The position numbers and the translations under genes are program-made. Of a stretch of 64,000 nucleotides of DNA, positions 60,260-64,000 are shown in pieces. Position 1 is the stretch's first letter. The number at the start of each line of letters is the position of its first letter. The notes under the pieces are model-generated. The model was not told the origin of the DNA. It ran no database searches and saw nothing but the letters and a program-made list of their open reading frames with translations. Where the stretch lies: assembly GCA_017853885.1 (NCBI GenBank), contig JAFMIR010000013.1, positions 32,547 through 96,546 on the forward strand, given 5' to 3'. Source of the stretch: Prosthecobacter sp. Lineage in GTDB: Bacteria; Verrucomicrobiota; Verrucomicrobiia; Verrucomicrobiales; Verrucomicrobiaceae.

Positions 60260-61549
60260 TTACACCAGCATCAGGGCCGGGTTTTCCAGCAGCTTGCGCA
60301 TTTCCGCGAGGAAGGTAGCGGCGACAGCCCCATCGACAACCCGGTGGTCACCACTGAGGCCGATCCACATCCGCTGCCCGGCCACGATTTGACCTTTATC
60401 ATTCACGACGGGCACGTTGCGGATGCTGCCGATCGCGACGATGGCGGCCTGCGGTGGATTGATGATGGCGGCAAACTGGTCAATTCCATAGGCACCGAGA
60501 TTCGACACAGTGATGGTGCCACCGGCAAAGTCATCGGGGCTGAGCTTCTTGTTCTTGGCCTTGCCAGCGAGGTCTTTGACGCTCTGGCTGACTTCGAGCA
60601 GCGTTTTCTTTTCCGCCTGCTTGATGACCGGTGTGACAAGGCCGTCGTCAATCGCGATGGCGACGCTTAGACCGACAGATTTGAATTTCACGATGGCATC
60701 ACCGTCCCAAGCGGCGTTGATCGCAGGCTGAGCCTGCGCGGCGCGGATGACAGACTTCAGAATGAAGTCGTTGACGGTGTATTTGTTCCCGCCCGTCTTC
60801 TCGCTGGTGGCGTTGAGATGCGCGCGGAACTCCATCAGCGGCGCGGCATCAATTTCCATTTGGAGGTAGAAGTGCGGGATCTGCGTCTTTGAGGCGAGGA
60901 GGCGCTCGGCGATGATATTCCGCATCGAGGACGTGGTGACGCGTTCGTCCTCGGGTCCAAAGGTCGGGCGGATGGTCGGCGTGACGGCCACGCGGGCGCC
61001 TACTCCACCTGCAGGAGCGTTTTCCACGTCAGCGCGCACCACACGTCCTCCAGGGCCGGAGCCGAGAAGCGAGTTCAAATCGATTCCGCGCTCGGCGGCA
61101 ATCTTTTTGGCCAATGGAGAGGCTTTCACGCGCAGCGCGGCACCAGCAGCGGAGGCACGGGACTTGTGCTGCGGAGCCTGCGGGAGGCGAGGGCTGGCGG
61201 CGGAGGCCTTCGTGGTGCTGGAAGCGGTTTTTTTCTCGGCGGCCGGTGCCGGCGCGGCGGCGGCCTGCGCCTTGGCAATCAGTTCGTCGAGGTTCGCCGG
61301 CACGGCTTCGTCGTCTTCGAGCAAGACGGCGAGCGGGGCATTGAGTGGCACTTTTTGCCCGGCTTGGACGATGACCTTGTGCAGCACGCCTTCAAAAGGG
61401 CTGGCATATTCCATGGTGGCCTTGTCGGTCTCGATATCCGCGATGGCTTTGCCGACGGCGATCTTTTCCCCCTCTTTGACCGTCCATTTGGCGAGGGTTC
61501 CCTCGGTCATGGTGTCGCTGAGTTTGGGCATTTCGATAAATTTGGGCAT
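60260..61549 (-). CDS. pdhC: Pyruvate dehydrogenase E2 (dihydrolipoamide acetyltransferase)
   Basis: 429 residues from ATG 61549 (MPKFIEMPKLSDTMTEG); the upstream open frame is not coding. One lipoyl domain with the lipoylated lysine K43 (IETDKATMEY), an Ala/Pro/Lys linker, a peripheral-subunit-binding domain (ASPLAKKIAAERGIDLNSLLG) and the catalytic domain ending GLSGDHRVVDG (H402, D406) and NPALMLV. It transfers acetyl groups to CoA in the pyruvate dehydrogenase complex. E1 and E3 genes are not adjacent, so the complex is encoded in scattered loci. Divergent from the 683-residue gene. Confidence 0.94.
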   Translation of the reverse strand: MPKFIEMPKLSDTMTEGTLAKWTVKEGEKIAVGKAIADIETDKATMEYASPFEGVLHKVIVQAGQKVPLNAPLAVLLEDDEAVPANLDELIAKAQAAAAPAPAAEKKTASSTTKASAASPRLPQAPQHKSRASAAGAALRVKASPLAKKIAAERGIDLNSLLGSGPGGRVVRADVENAPAGGVGARVAVTPTIRPTFGPEDERVTTSSMRNIIAERLLASKTQIPHFYLQMEIDAAPLMEFRAHLNATSEKTGGNKYTVNDFILKSVIRAAQAQPAINAAWDGDAIVKFKSVGLSVAIAIDDGLVTPVIKQAEKKTLLEVSQSVKDLAGKAKNKKLSPDDFAGGTITVSNLGAYGIDQFAAIINPPQAAIVAIGSIRNVPVVNDKGQIVAGQRMWIGLSGDHRVVDGAVAATFLAEMRKLLENPALMLV

Positions 61550-61760
61550 GGGAAAGGGGGATTGGAAAGCGCCATCTATGGGCGCGTGAGGGCTGGAATC
61601 AATCACGAATGCCGCAGGAGGAATGCCGAACCGGAATTTAGTGCAGCTTAACCCGCGACGTTCGATTCCAGACGTGGCCAGACTCGCGGCCTCATGGTGG
61701 AATTTGTGAGCGAAAAGATGAACGTGTTGCGCTTGATGCGTCGCCTGCAAGACTGACCGG

Positions 61761-63812
61761 GTGCGTCTTCTCTTCTCATTCACGCTGTTTTGCTGTGCGA
61801 CGCTGGCCACAGGAGCAGACTACGTCACGCCCCGTGCTGATCCGGCGGCACGGTTGGTGAACGCATGGTGGGCAGAGGGCACGGCAGCAGGCTTGGCAGC
61901 CATTACCTACGAAAACCGTGATGGCCAGCATTCGCAGCTCGATACCCTGCTCTACCCGCAGCTCCAAGTGCTGAAAGGGGACGTAAATGACAAAGGCCCA
62001 GCCCGTGCGGTGCGACCCATACCAGTGATTGGCAACTGCTCGATGGCATCCGCTCCAGAGCAAGTGGGTTGCCTGCCGCGGTTGTACATGAGCGATCCTG
62101 CCGGCAGCGACTTCCTCGCCAAGCAGTATTTCTCCAACAATCATTTCATCTATCCCGAGCACCTCGATCATGATAAGGGAGGCAGCGGTGTGGGAGGCTA
62201 TGGCGATCTCCTGCCCCTGAACACGCCGATGATAACGATCTCTCAGGGATCCTCGTCGAGCGACCAGCCTTTCCTGCGGGCCTTCATGACCGCCGCTGCA
62301 GCCTTACGACCGGAGACACAAAAGGTGCTGATCGAGAAAAAACTGCTCGTGCCGACGTTGCAGGCCATCTTCCGCCGCTCCAATAGAATGGTTTCCAGCG
62401 ATGCAGACTATTTTAGCGGGAAGGCGCATCCCGTGGTGTTTGAAGCCGACCAGATCAACGAAGAAAAAATGGTGCGCATGGCCCATGAAATCACGCCAGA
62501 GAGTATCCCCCCGGTGGCAGTGATCGAGGTGAAGGAGGAAACAAAGGCGGAGCGAGGTCGCCAGTGGTTCGAGCCTGAAGGGGTGGCGTATTTCACCGAT
62601 ACTGCGAACTCGCCGGTGAGCATCGGGCGCATCTTTCGTGAGAACACCTCGGAGCACGGCTTTCTTGTGAGTTTGGATAGGTCCTTTGCAGCACACCCAA
62701 AACAGAAACTCTCTGCAAGACTGGTGGTGCTGCAGGGTGATCCGCGTTTTGTGAGCATCGAGCAGCAGCCAGGGATCGCACAGGCGCGCGTTCGCGTGCG
62801 TTGGCAGCCACCGGTGCAGGGTGCGCGAGGCACAAGGAGCCATCGCATCGACATCGGTGCCTTCGCTACGGATGGACAGCAGATCAGTGCGCCAGCCATC
62901 CTCAGCATTTACATGCTGCCAAACGAGATGCGTTATTACGATGACAAAGGCCGTCTCGTGGAGATCCACTACCAAACAGCTAATCCGGAGCTTGGGCTGC
63001 CGCAGGATGATCGCGATCTACGCTGGGTGCGGTTGATGAGCGCCTTGGCGGAACCGGGCGAAGGAACTCTCATGGCACGTTTGGCGCAGCCTCTGCTCAC
63101 CCCGGCGGAGCGCGAAGCCATTCGCAAGATACGGAAGGAGCTGCAAAAGAACCTCGATGCCGCCGCCACGGTGGCGCGGAACCCGAAACTGAAGGACCAG
63201 GCGGAAAAACAACGTTCAGCCGTGCTCGACGACCTTGCCAAAGCGCTCGATGGGAATCTGCCAGGCGAAAAACCGCGTCCTTTGCGCTTTGCCTTACTAC
63301 TGGGACTGGAGTTGCTGGCCAGTGATCCGATGCTGTTCATCCAGAATCAAGCCGAGGTGCTCGATCTGGCCGCAAGGTCGCCAAAGGCAACCGCCGCCGC
63401 AGATGTGCGGGCGGAACTGCACCGTCTCACGCTCACGGGTATCTTGAAGCAAGAAAAGGATGGGGTGGTGCGCACAACGGTTTTCCCCAAGAAGCTGGGG
63501 CTTGGCGAGCGCCATGCGCTGCGTGGTTTGAACCTCACGATCCTCAGTCATGTTCTGCTGCCACAGGTCTTGGAACGTGCCGCCGGCACGGCATGGTTTC
63601 CGCCGCGCCTGACCAGCTTGAAGCCGTGGCGGGATGTGATGCATTACGAGGGTGAAACTGCTAGGCTAACCGGCTGGACTCGCCATCACGAGGGCCGCAC
63701 GACGGCATTTGATGCGGAAGGCCGCCTTCTTCCTCCCACGCCGGGCTCCAAGCCCATGGCTGTGACCTATGTGCTCGATGGAGATGGCAAACTGACATGG
63801 AAGGCGAAGTGA
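61761..63812 (+). CDS. Exported 683-residue protein of unknown function
   Basis: Starts at GTG 61761 with a signal peptide (MRLLFSFTLFCCATLATGADY). The mature protein begins with a conserved-looking stretch (ARLVNAWWAEGTAAGLAAITYENRDG, in two parts) and PVIGNCSMASAPEQVGCLPR with two cysteines. A likely beta-domain in the middle (RWQPPVQGARGTRSHRIDIGAFA) is followed by a basic alpha-helical section (LTPAEREAIRKIRKELQKNL). I do not recognise a family. It stands alone, divergent from the E2 gene, and meets a convergent gene 21 bp after its stop. Confidence 0.8.
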   Translation: MRLLFSFTLFCCATLATGADYVTPRADPAARLVNAWWAEGTAAGLAAITYENRDGQHSQLDTLLYPQLQVLKGDVNDKGPARAVRPIPVIGNCSMASAPEQVGCLPRLYMSDPAGSDFLAKQYFSNNHFIYPEHLDHDKGGSGVGGYGDLLPLNTPMITISQGSSSSDQPFLRAFMTAAAALRPETQKVLIEKKLLVPTLQAIFRRSNRMVSSDADYFSGKAHPVVFEADQINEEKMVRMAHEITPESIPPVAVIEVKEETKAERGRQWFEPEGVAYFTDTANSPVSIGRIFRENTSEHGFLVSLDRSFAAHPKQKLSARLVVLQGDPRFVSIEQQPGIAQARVRVRWQPPVQGARGTRSHRIDIGAFATDGQQISAPAILSIYMLPNEMRYYDDKGRLVEIHYQTANPELGLPQDDRDLRWVRLMSALAEPGEGTLMARLAQPLLTPAEREAIRKIRKELQKNLDAAATVARNPKLKDQAEKQRSAVLDDLAKALDGNLPGEKPRPLRFALLLGLELLASDPMLFIQNQAEVLDLAARSPKATAAADVRAELHRLTLTGILKQEKDGVVRTTVFPKKLGLGERHALRGLNLTILSHVLLPQVLERAAGTAWFPPRLTSLKPWRDVMHYEGETARLTGWTRHHEGRTTAFDAEGRLLPPTPGSKPMAVTYVLDGDGKLTWKAK

Positions 63813-63833
63813 GCAAATACCCTCCGGAATCAC

Positions 63834-64000
63834 TCACTGCGGGGGATTGGGGCGTGCGACGGATTCGGCGGCGGCACGGGCAGCGGCCTCAGCCTGACGT
63901 TGCGCCTCTTCTTGAGCGCGGCGAGCGGCTTCCTCGGCCTGGCGCTGGGCTTCCATCTGGGCCTGACGTTGCGCCTCCATCTGGGCTTGGCGCTGCGCTT
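63834..64000 (-). CDS. C-terminal end of a Gln/Ala/Glu/Arg coiled-coil protein, 5' partial
   Basis: Stop codon TGA at 63834-63836; 54 codons are visible before the window ends. The chain repeats AQRQAQMEAQRQAEEAARRA-like units with an 8-residue period (AQRQAQME twice, then variants), that is, a long charged helix or coiled coil, ending SVARPNPPQ. The nucleotide sequence is itself repetitive. The nature of the N-terminal domain cannot be known. It converges on the 683-residue gene. Confidence 0.75.
   Translation of the reverse strand, partial: AQRQAQMEAQRQAQMEAQRQAEEAARRAQEEAQRQAEAAARAAAESVARPNPPQ

Noticed and set aside
61550..61810. N-terminal extension of the E2 frame
   Set aside because: It precedes the conserved lipoyl-domain start and runs into the divergent gene.
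1..64000. tRNA, rRNA, CRISPR, prophage or intact insertion sequence
   Set aside because: Looked for on both strands; no cloverleaf-like sequence, regular direct-repeat array, transposase or integrase reading frame was recognised.

Overview
The window looks like the chromosome of a free-living member of the Verrucomicrobiota (Prosthecobacter/Verrucomicrobium-like). The main reason is a dense set of gene families that are expanded in the Planctomycetes-Verrucomicrobia group: secreted cytochrome c proteins of the PSCyt1/DUF1549/DUF1553 and DUF1592/DUF1588/DUF1585 types, and twin-arginine-exported DUF1501 and DUF1552 proteins. They sit among GC-rich Gram-negative housekeeping genes and a TonB-dependent receptor. 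I found no tRNA, rRNA, CRISPR array, prophage or intact insertion sequence.

Layout. 1-3.6 kb: the end of an Hsp70 gene and cysI (sulfite reductase), followed by a 167-bp near-palindromic element and a strong terminator. 3.8-7.9 kb: a leftward operon, Fur-family regulator-sufC-sufB-sufD, with a 10-7-10 bp palindrome just upstream of the regulator. 8-12 kb: a squalene-hopene-cyclase-like gene behind a small unknown gene, then a Tat-exported Gfo/Idh/MocA oxidoreductase with its own terminator. 12.2-31.4 kb: the accessory core, almost all leftward. It holds a DUF1552 + DUF1592-type cytochrome pair, a decayed DUF1501 gene end, a secretin-N-like exported protein, a PSD1 cytochrome-amidohydrolase-DUF1501 operon facing a LysR regulator, and an IclR regulator-PSD1 cytochrome-beta-propeller-DUF1501 operon preceded by a Tat-exported FAD oxidoreductase. 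31.7-47 kb: mainly metabolism and regulation: glpK, two M23 peptidase paralogues, an ECF sigma factor with two linked membrane proteins, bioB, DedA, a dehydrogenase paired with a hexulose-phosphate-synthase-like enzyme, a MATE exporter, a PAS-AraC regulator, a sigma-54 activator whose phosphoacceptor Asp is replaced by Glu, and uppS. 47-64 kb: a LutA-like Fe-S protein facing a TonB receptor, a lone DUF1501 gene, a DUF2868 + DUF3482 GTPase pair, ispH, a two-gene membrane protein/regulator unit, an orphan 1084-residue PSD1 cytochrome with an extra domain, the E2 subunit of pyruvate dehydrogenase, a 683-residue exported protein and the end of a coiled-coil protein.

How the genes work together. 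The most coherent and least understood theme is the exported cytochrome plus Tat-exported DUF1501/DUF1552 unit. It recurs with a different accessory enzyme and a different dedicated transcription factor each time (amidohydrolase + LysR; beta-propeller + FAD oxidoreductase + IclR; DUF1552 with a DUF1592-type cytochrome). This reads as a set of substrate-specific, small-molecule-controlled periplasmic oxidation modules. The substrates cannot be read from the sequence.
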